Assembly: GCA_032716605.1 (NCBI GenBank)
Contig: CM064505.1
Coordinates: forward strand, 48,681,762-48,745,761
Source of the DNA: Paralithodes platypus
Lineage: Eukaryota; Arthropoda; Malacostraca; Decapoda; Lithodidae
Direction: 5' to 3'
DNA: 64,000 nt
How positions within the stretch are numbered: position 1 is the stretch's first letter; each line of letters starts with the position of its first letter. The position numbers and the translations under genes are program-made. The notes beneath the pieces were generated by a model. It worked only from the letters and a program-made list of their open reading frames with translations. It had not been told where the DNA came from and searched no databases. This document shows positions 9,788 to 18,870 of this stretch, piece after piece.

Positions 9788-11578
9788 ATGGTGGCACGTA
9801 AAGGCATCACTTGGCAGTGGCTCCGGCGACCTCGATTACGTCAGCCGACAACGGCGAATTTTGTTTCTTTAGAGGTGGAGTCACTAGCCCAGGAAATGAT
9901 TGCCAAGAATGTCATCATCCCGGTCCCCCCAAATTACCCTGTATTCACGTCCAAACTATTTTTGGTTCCCAAAAGGGACAGTGTTCAGATGAGGCCGGTC
10001 GTAGACCTGTCTTATCTGAATCTTCACATTCACAACGAATCTTTCAGAATGTTAACAGTACACCAAATCAGGCTAACACTTCCGCCGGGAGGTTGGATGT
10101 GTTCACTAGACCTGACAGACGCCTATTGGCACGTATCGGTCAACAAAAGATTTCAAAGGTTTTTGGCCTTACGGATCAGGCACCAAAATTTTGTTTTTCA
10201 GAGGATGCCGTTCGGCTTGAACCTGGCACCTCGATTATTCACAAAACTAGTCCGGCAAGCCCTGATGCCATTGTTAAAACAAGGGATCAGAGTGTTGTGG
10301 TATCTGGACGACTGGCTGGTGGTGGCAGAGACACAACAATTATGCATAAAACATGTCAATATCATTTTAAATCATGTCAAAACTCTAGGCTTCAAGGTAA
10401 ATCTGGTAAAGTCAAACCTTGTTCCCTCACGAGTAATTCAGTGGATAGGGCTGGTCTGGGACACAGCCGCTCTCACTCTGAGTCAGAGTGTGGACAATCG
10501 CAACAGGTTTCGCAGGAAACTGTTCAGGTTTCTTCACAGTCTGACTACGACGCGAAGGGTCTGGGAGTCTCTGGTCGGCTCTCTCAACTGGATTCAACTA
10601 ACTGTCAAGTTGGGCCGGTTGAAAGTAAAACGATTAATATTGGAAGGCAACAAATATTTCCCGCTCTTACCGGCGGGAAAATTATGGCCCATCCCGAAAT
10701 TAATCCACACCTTACTAGCGGTCTGGGCGAAGAGGGAAACATTGCACTCAATAATGTCATGGACCTCTCCTCCACCAACGGTATGGGTAGACACGGATGC
10801 GTCAGGCACAATAGGTTGGGGATTTCAGTCAAATCAGGGGCACCAGGGTCAGGGGCTTTGGTCCCACTTAGAAATCTCGCACATCAATGTCAAAGAATTA
10901 CTAGTCCCCTTGTATTTCCTTCAGGCTCACGGCCCGGCGTTACGGGGCAAGTCGGTGGCCTTCAGAATGGACAATCTGAATGCAGTCCACTGTATTCAGA
11001 AACAAGGGTCAACGAGGTCAAGGAAGTTGCTAAACGTGTCGGAAGAGATTTTTGCTCTAGCCAACAGTCTAGATATTTATCTTCACGCATCTTATCTCCC
11101 AGGCGTAGCGAACGTCTGGGCAGACGCTCTGTCCCGGAGACAGAGCACGACAGTAGAATGGGAGCTCAAGCAACCCATTTTCAACCTAATGATTGCAGAG
11201 CTCTCCCATCCTCAAGTGGATCTTTTTGCGTCCGAAGAGACTCACAAACTCCCTCTATACCTCACCCGCCGGGCGAAAACGCCGGCAGGGGGGCCAGACG
11301 CCCTAGTGACAGACTGGAACAGATGGAGCTCCATCTATCTGTTTCCACTGCCAGATGCGTCACTAATGTGCCACGTAGTGAACAAACTACGAGATTATCG
11401 AGGCTTAGTCTCGCTAATCGCGCCACTGTGGCCGGCGCAGTTGTGGTACCAGCAATTGAAAATGTGGTGCCCGGACCCGGTATCGCTCCCGGTCGGGTAT
11501 TTCCACTTAGACACGATTGACAACCTAGCGACCTCGCTGACTTTTGCATTATGGACATTCAGGAGGCCAAGTGGCTAG
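9788..11578 (+). CDS. DIRS-i reverse transcriptase-RNase H-methylase-like protein
   Basis: A 596-codon open frame. RT motifs: DLTDAYWH at about residues 108-115 and the catalytic YLDDWLVV at 172-179. RNase H: DTDASG (335-340), RMDNLNAVH (about 393-401) and ADALSR (445-450). The C-terminal 120 residues, starting near VDLFAS (477-482), resemble the methyltransferase-like tail typical of DIRS polyproteins. The frame is open upstream of ATG 9788 back into Gag, so translation may start by overlap rather than at this ATG. The whole gene overlaps another open frame (9811-11520). This is the best preserved gene of the element. Confidence 0.88.
   Translation: MVARKGITWQWLRRPRLRQPTTANFVSLEVESLAQEMIAKNVIIPVPPNYPVFTSKLFLVPKRDSVQMRPVVDLSYLNLHIHNESFRMLTVHQIRLTLPPGGWMCSLDLTDAYWHVSVNKRFQRFLALRIRHQNFVFQRMPFGLNLAPRLFTKLVRQALMPLLKQGIRVLWYLDDWLVVAETQQLCIKHVNIILNHVKTLGFKVNLVKSNLVPSRVIQWIGLVWDTAALTLSQSVDNRNRFRRKLFRFLHSLTTTRRVWESLVGSLNWIQLTVKLGRLKVKRLILEGNKYFPLLPAGKLWPIPKLIHTLLAVWAKRETLHSIMSWTSPPPTVWVDTDASGTIGWGFQSNQGHQGQGLWSHLEISHINVKELLVPLYFLQAHGPALRGKSVAFRMDNLNAVHCIQKQGSTRSRKLLNVSEEIFALANSLDIYLHASYLPGVANVWADALSRRQSTTVEWELKQPIFNLMIAELSHPQVDLFASEETHKLPLYLTRRAKTPAGGPDALVTDWNRWSSIYLFPLPDASLMCHVVNKLRDYRGLVSLIAPLWPAQLWYQQLKMWCPDPVSLPVGYFHLDTIDNLATSLTFALWTFRRPSG
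9811..11520 (+). other. Overlapping open frame inside the DIRS RT gene
   Basis: In frame 1, 569 codons stay open across the RT-RNase H region. The frame is the same as that of the recombinase ORF at 11551, from which it is separated by a TGA at 11518-11520. In the outer copy the equivalent position reads TGG, and frame 1 is open from 13618 right through the recombinase start to 15474. DIRS elements are known for overlapping RT and recombinase frames. Whether this long upstream part is translated is unknown, and its residues resemble no domain I recognise. Confidence 0.4.
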
Positions 11579-12523
11579 CACCATACGGTAGAGATGTGAC
11601 AAATAAATTACTTAATCAATATACTCAGTCTACAAAACGACAGTATCAATCACATTGGCAAGCCTTTACTTCTTGGATCGTTAGGACAGAACAAACTGTA
11701 CCCTCAGTGGCATTAGTTTTTAATTATTTGAATTATCTGTTTGAGCAGAAACGTTTATCTGTGGTAACATTAAAAAATCACTAAACTGCGATTAGAGTGC
11801 CCTTTTTAGACCTTACGGGTCTTTCCATACCGGTAGCGGAGGAAACAGGTTTTATGAGAGCATGTTTTAAACTCCGCCCACCTCCCCGTCAGCTCATGCC
11901 TACTTGGTCTCTGGACAAAGCTTTGTCTTTGCTTCACTCTCGTCTGTACCAAAATACTGCAGACTTTGCATTACTCTTAAAAAAGGCGGTTTTCCTTTTG
12001 GCTTTGGCCACCGGAAACAGAGTGTCTGAGCTGGCGGCGATGAGCAACACACCTAATTGTCTTAGGTTTGGTAGACTTAATGAATGTATTTCCATCCCCA
12101 GGTTTTGTAGCCAAGAATGAGCATAGTGCACACGTGTTTTCTGAATTAACGGTGCCGGCGTTAAAAAGGGGAAAGGTGCATCATAATTTATGTCCAGTGC
12201 AAGCTCTAACCAAATATTTGAGAGTAGCTCCTCAAAACCCCCAAGGTGCTTTATGGGTAGCAAGTACGGGTAAACGCTTACTTAAACGGCGATTAGCCTC
12301 TCTTCTGGTAGAAGTCATTAAAGAAAGTAATCCCGGCGTTGTGGGTCGGGCCCACGATTTACGCAAATGGGCAGCCTCTTTACGTTTCCTGAATTTTTTT
12401 TCAGTTGAAGACATAGCGTCCACGCAGTTGTGGGCGTCTAATCATACGTTTCTGTCTAGATACTTGTCAGTTGCTCTAGACAAACCTTCCTTACCATGTA
12501 TAGCTTTAAGGCAGAGGGTCTAG
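11551..12523 (+). pseudogene. DIRS-i tyrosine recombinase, one stop and one frameshift
   Basis: The recombinase integrates the circular DNA copy. The N-terminal core-binding part (YTQSTKRQYQSHWQAFTSW) stops at TAA 11782-11784, where the outer copy has TTA. The same frame continues to about 12060 and holds the first catalytic arginine in ATGNRVSELAAM. The frame then shifts to frame 2 (12068-12523). That part holds the HxxR motif in AHDLRKWAAS and the catalytic tyrosine in FLSRYLSVAL. All key residues are present in the DNA, but not in one frame. The gene ends at TAG 12521-12523. Confidence 0.85.
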
Positions 12524-12606
12524 GTGGCCCTGCTGTCACTTTTGTTTACTTTCACGGAAAGGGGGGGGGGGGGTGCAGTCAGTTGACATAGGACACCCTA
12601 GACCCC
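12514..12606 (+). promoter_or_regulatory. Possible stem around the recombinase stop codon and a poly-G run
   Basis: GGGTCTAGGTG at the recombinase stop can pair with CACCCTAGACCC near 12593-12604. The loop holds a run of 13 Gs (about 12559-12571). The outer DIRS copy keeps the same layout (16747-16830) with a shorter G run. The role is unknown; RNA 3' processing or packaging are possibilities. Confidence 0.4.
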
Positions 12607-13086
12607 GCCGGAGTATGAGAGCTGTGATACAATTTAAGGTTAAAATGTGATATGAACATTTCTCAGTGAGAAATTGTGCTAGTACAATGTTAAGTACAAA
12701 GCAACGGTGTTGTTAGAGTAGTTTAGCTGCGAAAGCAATTTAATTTTAGAATAATGGAGTTCCTTTGCAATTTATCTCCAAGTTTATGTTGGGGTTTATT
12801 ATGTGCACATATAAACTTATAACTTGTTATTTTTTGTCACCACTCGTTGAGTGGGGTGCCTTTGTAACTACAGATCTGTGTTCAGAATCTTCAGGGTTAC
12901 CCATTTTTTGTCAGGCAGGCTTCTTTGAAGCACGCACCTGCCTGAACCCCTTTTTCTTGTATTTTTTCGGCTACGCCGTTGTTAAAATATATTTTCAAAG
13001 TAAGAATACTATGTGGTTGTTTTTATTATCTGCTTTTCTAGAGTTATGATATGATTACGAATGTCCCCCTCCAGTCTTAGAAATCA
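12607..13086 (+). other. DIRS-i 3' untranslated region
   Basis: AT-rich sequence with no gene. It is collinear with 16831-17301 of the outer copy, including the segment GTAAGAATACTATGTGGTTG shortly before the internal complementary region. Confidence 0.6.
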
Positions 13087-13193
13087 GGCATGTTCGTCAA
13101 TGATGGAGGGGCCACTAATAAATTATAGGTTTGACTCCTGTAAGGAGATAAAGAAAACCTAATATTTAGTAGTGGCCCCGTAATCATTGACGA
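13087..13193 (+). repeat. DIRS-i internal complementary region (circle-junction complement)
   Basis: 13087-13123 is the exact reverse complement of the left terminus (1713-1750). 13121-13193 is the exact reverse complement of the right terminus (about 13547-13619). The two share AAT at 13121-13123. Together they form the complement of a closed circle junction, the template arrangement described for DIRS-1 replication. Confidence 0.92.
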
Positions 13194-13263
13194 CTGGGGC
13201 CCTCCCGACCGTCCCCTTCCCATTCGTTGATGTATTGAGGATTTTGGTTTACTTGATATGTCA

Positions 13264-13619
13264 GTGAAGGAAGAATGACGCCTGAATCAGCGTCTGGTCA
13301 GAAATCCACACAAGTACATCCACGATATGATGGAAAGCTTATTGGATAGTTATTCTTATTTTCTTTTTGTTTTTATTTTTTACGAAGTTTTTTCGTAGTG
13401 AGAACCCAATTCATAATGACTGAAGCCATGAGTGAGGTCGCGTGCGCTCATGATGAAGGCTCCTCAGTTTTTAAATGCTCTGCGCGGTAGATTCAAAACT
13501 ACGGCGGATTAGTGTTTGAAGAGGATGCCTTATGTAATAGGCATGTTCGTCAATGATTACGGGGCCACTACTAAATATTAGGTTTTCTTTATCTCCTTAC
13601 AGGAGTCAAACCTATAATT
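13264..13619 (+). repeat. DIRS-i right inverted terminal repeat and right terminus
   Basis: 13264-13556 is complementary to the left repeat (5510-5413 plus 1928-1716). The last 60 or so bases (CAATGATTACGGGG to CCTATAATT) are unique to the right end and recur only in the internal complementary region. The terminus shares ATT with the target. Confidence 0.9.
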
Positions 13620-14883
13620 GGCACGTCTCGGTAAACAAAAGATTTCAACGGTTTCTGGCCTTACGAATAATGCATCAGACTTATGTCTTTCAGAGGATGC
13701 CGTTTGGATTGAACCTAGCACCTCGCTTATTCACAAAATTAGTCCGGCAAGCCCTGATGCCCTTGTTAGAGCAAGGGATCAGGATTTTGTGGTATCTAGA
13801 CGACTGGCTAGTGGTGGCAGAGACGGAACAATTATGCATCAATCATGTCAACATAACATTAAATCATGTCAAATCTCTAGGATTCAAGGTAAACCTGGTA
13901 AAGTCAAACCTTGTTCCCTCACAAGTAGTTCAGTGGATAGGGCTGGTTTGGGACACAGCTACTCTCACTCTGAGTCAGAGTGTGGACAATCGAAACAGAT
14001 TTCGCAGGAAATTGTTTCTGTTCCTTCACAGTCTGACTACGACACGAAGAATCTGGGAGTCTCTGATCGGCTCTCTCAACTGGATTCAACTAACTGTAAA
14101 GTTCGGCCGGTTGAAAGTCAAACGTTTAATATTGGAGGGCAACAAATGTTTTCCACTATTGCCGGCAGAAAAATTATGGCCCATACCAAAATTAATCCAC
14201 AACTTACTAGCGGTCTGGGCGAAGAGGGAAACGTTGCACTCAGTAATGTCATGGACCTCTCCTCCGCCGACGGTATTGGTAGACACGGATGCGTCAGGAA
14301 CGATAGGTTGGGACTTTCAGTCAAACCAAGGGCACCAGGGTCAAGGGATTTGGTCCCATTTAGAAATCTCCCACATCAATGTCAAAGAATTACTAGTCCC
14401 CTTATATTTCCTTCAGGCTCACGGCTCTACTTTATGGGGCAAGTCGGTGGCCTTCAGAATGGACAATCTGAATGCGGTTCACTGTATTCAGAAACAAGAG
14501 TCAACGAGATCTCGGAAGTTGCTAAACGTGTCAGAAAAGATTTTTATTCTAGCCAACAGGCTGGACATTCATCTTCATGCATCTTATCTCCCAGGCGTAG
14601 AAAACGTCTGGGCAGACGCTCTGTCTCGGAGACAGAGCACAACAGTAGAATGGGCACTCAAGCAAACCATTTTCGACCAAATGATTGCGGAGCCTTACCA
14701 TCCACAAGTGGATTTGTTTGCGTCAGAGGAGACTCACAAACTCCCACTGTACCTCACCCGCCGGACGATAACGCCGGCGGGCGGGCCAGACGCACTGGTG
14801 ACAGACTGGAACAGGTGGAGTTCCATTTATCTGTTTCCGCCGCCAGACGCGTCTCTAATGTGCCACGTAGTAAACAATTAGAG
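13620..14883 (+). pseudogene. DIRS-o RT-RNase H, C-terminal part
   Basis: Frame 2 resumes with WHVSVNKRFQRF and keeps YLDDWLVV, DTDASG and ADALSR in one open frame. It ends at TAG 14881-14883, where the inner copy reads on with KLRDYRG. The start reported by an ATG at 13553 lies in the inner element's right terminus and is accidental. The methylase-like tail continues recognisably after the stop, to about 15045. In frame 1 this region is also open and runs into the recombinase. Confidence 0.85.
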
Positions 14884-15563
14884 ACGCGATTATCGGGGCG
14901 TTGTCTCGCTAATCGCGCCCCTGTGGCCGGCGCAGTTGTGGTACCAGCAATTGAAAACGTGGTGCCCGCACCCGGTGTCACTCCCGGTCGGGTTTTTCCA
15001 CTTAGACACAATTGGCAACCTAGAGACCTCGCTGACGTTTGTATTATGGACATTCAGGAGGCCAAGTGGCTAGCACCATATGGTAGAGACATGACCAATA
15101 AATTCATGAATCAATATACCCAGTCTACAAAGCGACAGTATCAATCGCATTGGCAAGCCTTTACTTCTTGGATTCTTAGAACAGAACAAACTGTGCCCTC
15201 GGTGGCTTTGGTTTTTAATTATTTAAATTATCTGTTCGAGCAGAAACGTTTATCTGTAGTAACGTTAAAAAATCACTTAACAGCGATTAGGATGCCATTT
15301 TTGGACCTTACCGGTCTCACCATACCAGCCGCGGAGGAAACAGGTTTTATGAGGGCACGTTTTAAACTCCGCCCACCCCCCGTGAGCTCATGCCTACCTG
15401 GTCTCTGGACAAAGCATTGTCGTTACTTCGTTCCCGTCTGTACCAACATACTGCAGATTTTACATTACTTTTAAAAAAGGCAGTATTCCTTATGGCTTTG
15501 GCTACCGGGAACAGAGTATCTGAGCTGGCGGCGATGAGCAACACACCTAATTGCCTCAGGTTT

Positions 15564-15802
15564 CTTACAGTTTCTTACAGTAGATCCTCTGGAAAAAGGC
15601 AAACTATGCCTGTGTATCCAGCTCAGTACCAGTACTTGCACTGCTGCGGTCGTTCACGGTGTTGGCGGCGGCGGTAGCAGACGCAACATTTTTACTATTC
15701 TGTATTTTTGTTTTATAATCAAACTTCAAATCTTGTCTTCCCCATGCTTTATCAAGATTACTTTCAAACTCCCTTATTGATTCGGAATCGACTACATACG
15801 AT
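15564..15802 (-). mobile_element. CR1-like LINE family 2, 5'-truncated copy
   Basis: Only the 3' end of the family is present (compare the complement of 42300-42540): last codons, the CCGCCGCCGCCAAC segment and a tail of CTTACAGTTT units. It is flanked by AGGTTT at 15558-15563 and 15803-15808, a likely target duplication. Confidence 0.82.
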
Positions 15803-16064
15803 AGGTTTGGTAGGCTTAATGAGTGTATTCACATTGCACCTTCCCCAGGGTTCATAGCCAAGAATGAGCACAGTGAACACGTGTTTTCAGAGTTCTCGGT
15901 GCCGGCGTTGAAAAGGGGAAAGGTGCACCATAATTTATGTCCAGTGCAAGCTCTAACCAAATATTTGAGAGTGGCACCTCTAAATCACCAGGGTGCTTTA
16001 TGGGTAGCAAGTACGGGTAAACGCTTGATGAAACGTAAACTGGCTTCTCTCTTGGTCGAGGTCA

Positions 16065-16551
16065 TTAACCCCTACACCACGGAATGGCTCTTGAACGCCC
16101 ATAAAAAAGCATATAACAGGTACCCGGAAGGGCTCTTGAACGCCCAGTGGTTGAAAGCCTGTGAGCTTCGTGTGCAGGGCGTCGGTCCGACGCATGTAAA
16201 CAACAGCCGGCTGGACCGACGCCCCGCATCTCCGGCCACAAGAAGGAGAGCGTCGCTTGTTCGTGTGTGCCTGTATGTTGTTGTTAGTATCGAAAAGTAG
16301 TGTAAAGTGGCTGTTTTTGCCATAAAGTTATCTCCAATGAAATCATCATCACAACTCAACCAGTTGACTTAGAGAGCTCTACTTAACGCCATTCTACAGG
16401 TAAATAACACAGCTACGCTTGGGGATGCGCGGGAATGCGGGAAGCAGTCAGAATAACAAATATACGGTAGCCTAGCCTAGACGTTTTTCGGCCAAAACAC
16501 CCGGGTTTCGGGGAATATTTATGTAATGCGTAGCCGGGGCTGGAGGGTTAA
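16065..16551 (-). mobile_element. piggyBac-type MITE, family P2 (copy a)
   Basis: The element is bounded by TTAA at 16065-16068 and 16548-16551 inside the recombinase frame; the inner DIRS shows the empty site GTCATTAAAG near 12315. Ends begin CCC and carry CCGG blocks. The left subterminal segment (GGAATGGCTCTTGAACGCCC) matches the left end of piggyBac P2 at 50948. It has no coding capacity. Confidence 0.85.
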
Positions 16552-17301
16552 AGAGAGTAATCCCGGCGTTGTGGGTAGGGCCCACGATTTACGCAAGTGG
16601 GCAGCCTCTTTACGTTTCCTTAAAAAAAAATCTGTTGAAGATATTACGTCCACACAGTTGTGGGCCTCTAATCATACGTTTTTGACTCGATACCTTTCAG
16701 TAGCTCTAGACAAACCTTCTTTGCCATGTATAGCTTTAAGACAGAGGGTCTAGGTGGCCCCTAAGTCACTTATTGTTTAATTTCAAGAAAAGGGGGGGGG
16801 GGTGCAGTCAGTGTAACATAGGACACCCTAGACCCCGCCGGAGTATGTGAGCTGTGATACTGTTTATGGGTGTTGTGATATGAAAATTTCTCTGTACTAT
16901 TCATTACAGGAAATTGTGCTAGTACAATTGTAGTACAAACAACAGTGTTGTTGTAAGTAGTTTTTGGCTGTGAAGCAATCTAATTTTAAGCATTGGATAT
17001 ATCCACTAGTTTTATGGGGTTTATACGTGCACATGTAAACTTATAAGTTTTTATTTTTTCACCACTTATTTTAAGTGGGGTGCCTTATTAACTGGCGGAT
17101 CTGTACTCAGAATCTCAGAGTTAACCCTTTTTTATCAAGCAGGCTTCTTTGAAGCACGCTCCTGCTTGTACCCCCTTTTTGTATATATGTGCTGCGCCAA
17201 AATATATCTTTTCGAAGTAAGAATACTATGTGGTTGTTTGATTATCTGCTTTTGCTAGAGTTATGATATGATTACGAATGTCCCCCTCCAGTCTTAGATA
17301 T

Positions 17302-17833
17302 CAGGCATAATCGTCAATGATGGAGGGGCCACTAATAAATTAGAGGTTTGACTCCTGTAAGGAGATAAAGGAAACCTAATATTTAGTAGTGGCCCCGTAA
17401 TCATTGATGACTGGGGCCCTCCCGACCTTCCCCTTCCCATTCGTTGATGTATTAAGGATTTTGGTTTACTTGATATGTCAGTGAAGGAAGAATGACGCCT
17501 GAGTCAGCATCTGGTCAAAAATCCACACAAGTACATCCACGATTATATGGAAAGCTTATGAATAGTTATTCTTATTTTCTTTTTCTTTTTTCTTTTTTAC
17601 AAAGTTTTTTCGTAGTGAGAACCCAATTTCATAATGACTGAACCATGAGTGAGGTTGCGTGCGCTCATGATGAAGGCTCCTCAATTTTTTATGCTCTGCG
17701 CGGTAGATTCAAACTACGGCAGATGAGTGTTTGAAGAGGGTGCCTTATGTAATAGGCATAATCGTCAATGATTACGGGGCCACTACTAAATATTAGGTTT
17801 TCTTTATCTCCTTACAGGAGTCAAACCTATAAT
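17302..17833 (+). repeat. DIRS-o internal complementary region and right inverted repeat
   Basis: 17302-17410 corresponds to the inner 13087-13193, with small differences. 17481-17833 corresponds to 13264-13618. Both keep the same order and spacing as in the inner copy. Confidence 0.85.
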
Positions 17834-18014
17834 ATGGGTCTGACGAGTCTGACGTCACCGGCCGAGAGATGCCGAGACATGCCGACCAGCCGCCACCCGC
17901 CACGAGCGCTACATAAACAAAACCGTGTTAGATGCTGACTCGGCACATTTGGGGTACCCGTGTTAGAGCAAAAACGCGGAACGTAAATGCGCGTTACTCG
18001 AGGGCCGACTGTAT
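17834..18014 (+). mobile_element. pogo/Tigger-like transposon, right-end fragment
   Basis: The segment ends with GCGCGTTACTCGAGGGCCGACTG followed by TA. This resembles the right end of the Tigger element at 21203-21225. The matching left half is not in the window. It was probably displaced by the outer DIRS insertion. Confidence 0.5.
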
Positions 18015-18453
18015 ATATATACAGTAGATAGATAGATAGGAAGGAGGAGGGAAGAGGTTGTTAGGTCCATGCGATCGATAAAGTGCGCTAAGATATATGA
18101 AATAGACATAACTTTCTGAAAAGATAAAGGATGAATTTTTATTGACTGTTTTTCAGTTTGTTTATTCATATGAAATGTTTATTCATATGTTGGAAGGATA
18201 TTATTATTATTATTTTTTTCAATTCTATCGCATTAGTAATGATACTGATTAATTGTGTTTATATTTCTTCCGCCATAACCACACGCAGTCACATTATCCC
18301 TTTTTCTTTCGCACTCTTTTCTGGAAGTCTGAAGGAGTTTCCTTGGTTTCATACTTGGAAATTTTGGTGTTTCGGATGGCCTCTCCCCCGATTAGTTGGA
18401 AAGACGGAGGTTTTAGTGTACAATTTGTTAATTATATTTATGTTTGGTTGCAG
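18015..18453 (+). other. Probable host intron upstream of the PUS7-like exon
   Basis: AT-rich DNA with short TA and TAGA runs near 18013-18040. I see no gene or mobile element in it. It ends with a pyrimidine-containing tract and the acceptor TTGGTTGCAG at 18444-18453. Confidence 0.5.
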
Positions 18454-18532
18454 ATTAAGACCCAACATGTTCACCTATGCTGGCACCAAAGACAAGCGAG
18501 CCAAGACAAGTCAACTGGTTTCTGTCCCTCGG
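18454..18532 (+). CDS. PUS7: Host exon, TruD/PUS7-like tRNA pseudouridine synthase (partial gene)
   Basis: The exon encodes LRPNMFTYAGTKDKRAKTSQ, then LVSVPR, after one base completing a split codon, and ends in phase 0. It is bounded by an AG acceptor (18452-18453) and a GTAAGT donor (18533-18538). The segment YAGTKDKRAKTSQ is the signature of the TruD family, which isomerises uridine to pseudouridine in tRNA and other RNAs; the aspartate of GTKDKRA is the known catalytic residue. No other exon is recognisable in the window, so introns on both sides would contain or adjoin the mobile elements. A retained fragment of a dead gene cannot be excluded, but clean splice sites and an open frame argue against it. 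Confidence 0.82.
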
Positions 18533-18629
18533 GTAAGTTAACCCTCAAAGTACTGTACGCTATAAACACTTTCACCACCATGACATAATTTTTGGGCTAC
18601 CATTACAGGATTTATCTTAGGTTATAATA
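18533..18629 (+). other. Host intron, start
   Basis: It begins with the donor GTAAGT and contains no gene. It reaches the TA target of the Tigger element. Confidence 0.6.
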
Positions 18630-18870
18630 TACAGTTGGTCCTCCGGTAACGCGTGTTTTGGAAACGTGGTTTTGGTGGCACGCGGTACACCCCAAATATC
18701 CAAAATTTTGCTAGCACGGTCAATACTTACACTGGCGCGGGGTCCAGCTGGGCAGTTTTCTCTTTCCTGGGCCGGGCGAGGCTGTTCCGTCTCCCTCCCT
18801 GGTCCAGTGACGTCACTTACAGACCGTGGTTCTCAAAGTGCCTTTTTTTCTGTGACTTAACCTCGCCAAC

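Larger units (their letters stand above)
1716..13619 (+). mobile_element. Inner DIRS retrotransposon (DIRS-i), complete
   Basis: It has all parts expected of a DIRS-1-like element: inverted terminal repeats, a long leader, Gag, overlapping RT-RNase H-methylase-like and tyrosine recombinase frames, and an internal complementary region (13087-13193). It has no direct target duplication beyond a shared ATT at both junctions (1713-1715 and 13617-13619). This fits integration of a circle by a tyrosine recombinase. Without the RTE insertion at 1929-5412 it is about 8.4 kb long. Gag and recombinase are broken, but the RT frame is open. Confidence 0.92.
15048..16755 (+). pseudogene. DIRS-o tyrosine recombinase, split by two insertions
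   Basis: The core-binding part starts at MDIQEAKWLAPYG (15048) and is open to about 15370, past the position where the inner copy has a stop. A frameshift near 15380 leads to the ATGNRVSELAAM block (15500-15535). A truncated LINE interrupts at 15564-15802. Coding resumes (SVPALKRGKVHHN) to 16064, where a TTAA MITE (16065-16551) splits it again. The last part holds AHDLRKWAAS and FLTRYLSVAL and ends at TAG 16753-16755. The catalytic residues survive in pieces. Confidence 0.83.
13620..17833 (+). mobile_element. Outer DIRS retrotransposon, right part (DIRS-o)
   Basis: It continues the RT from the codon after DLTDAY, then the recombinase, 3' region, internal complementary region (17302-17410) and right inverted repeat (17481-17833). 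It is interrupted by a truncated CR1-like LINE (15564-15802) and a TTAA-flanked MITE (16065-16551). The right end (CCTATAAT) abuts a pogo/Tigger-like sequence at 17834, so the element probably landed in such a transposon whose other half lies left of the window. Confidence 0.88.

Noticed and set aside
18158..18588. Two ORFs of 111-127 residues around the PUS7-like exon
   Set aside because: Only the 79 bases between the splice sites show conserved protein text; the rest is AT-rich intron read through.
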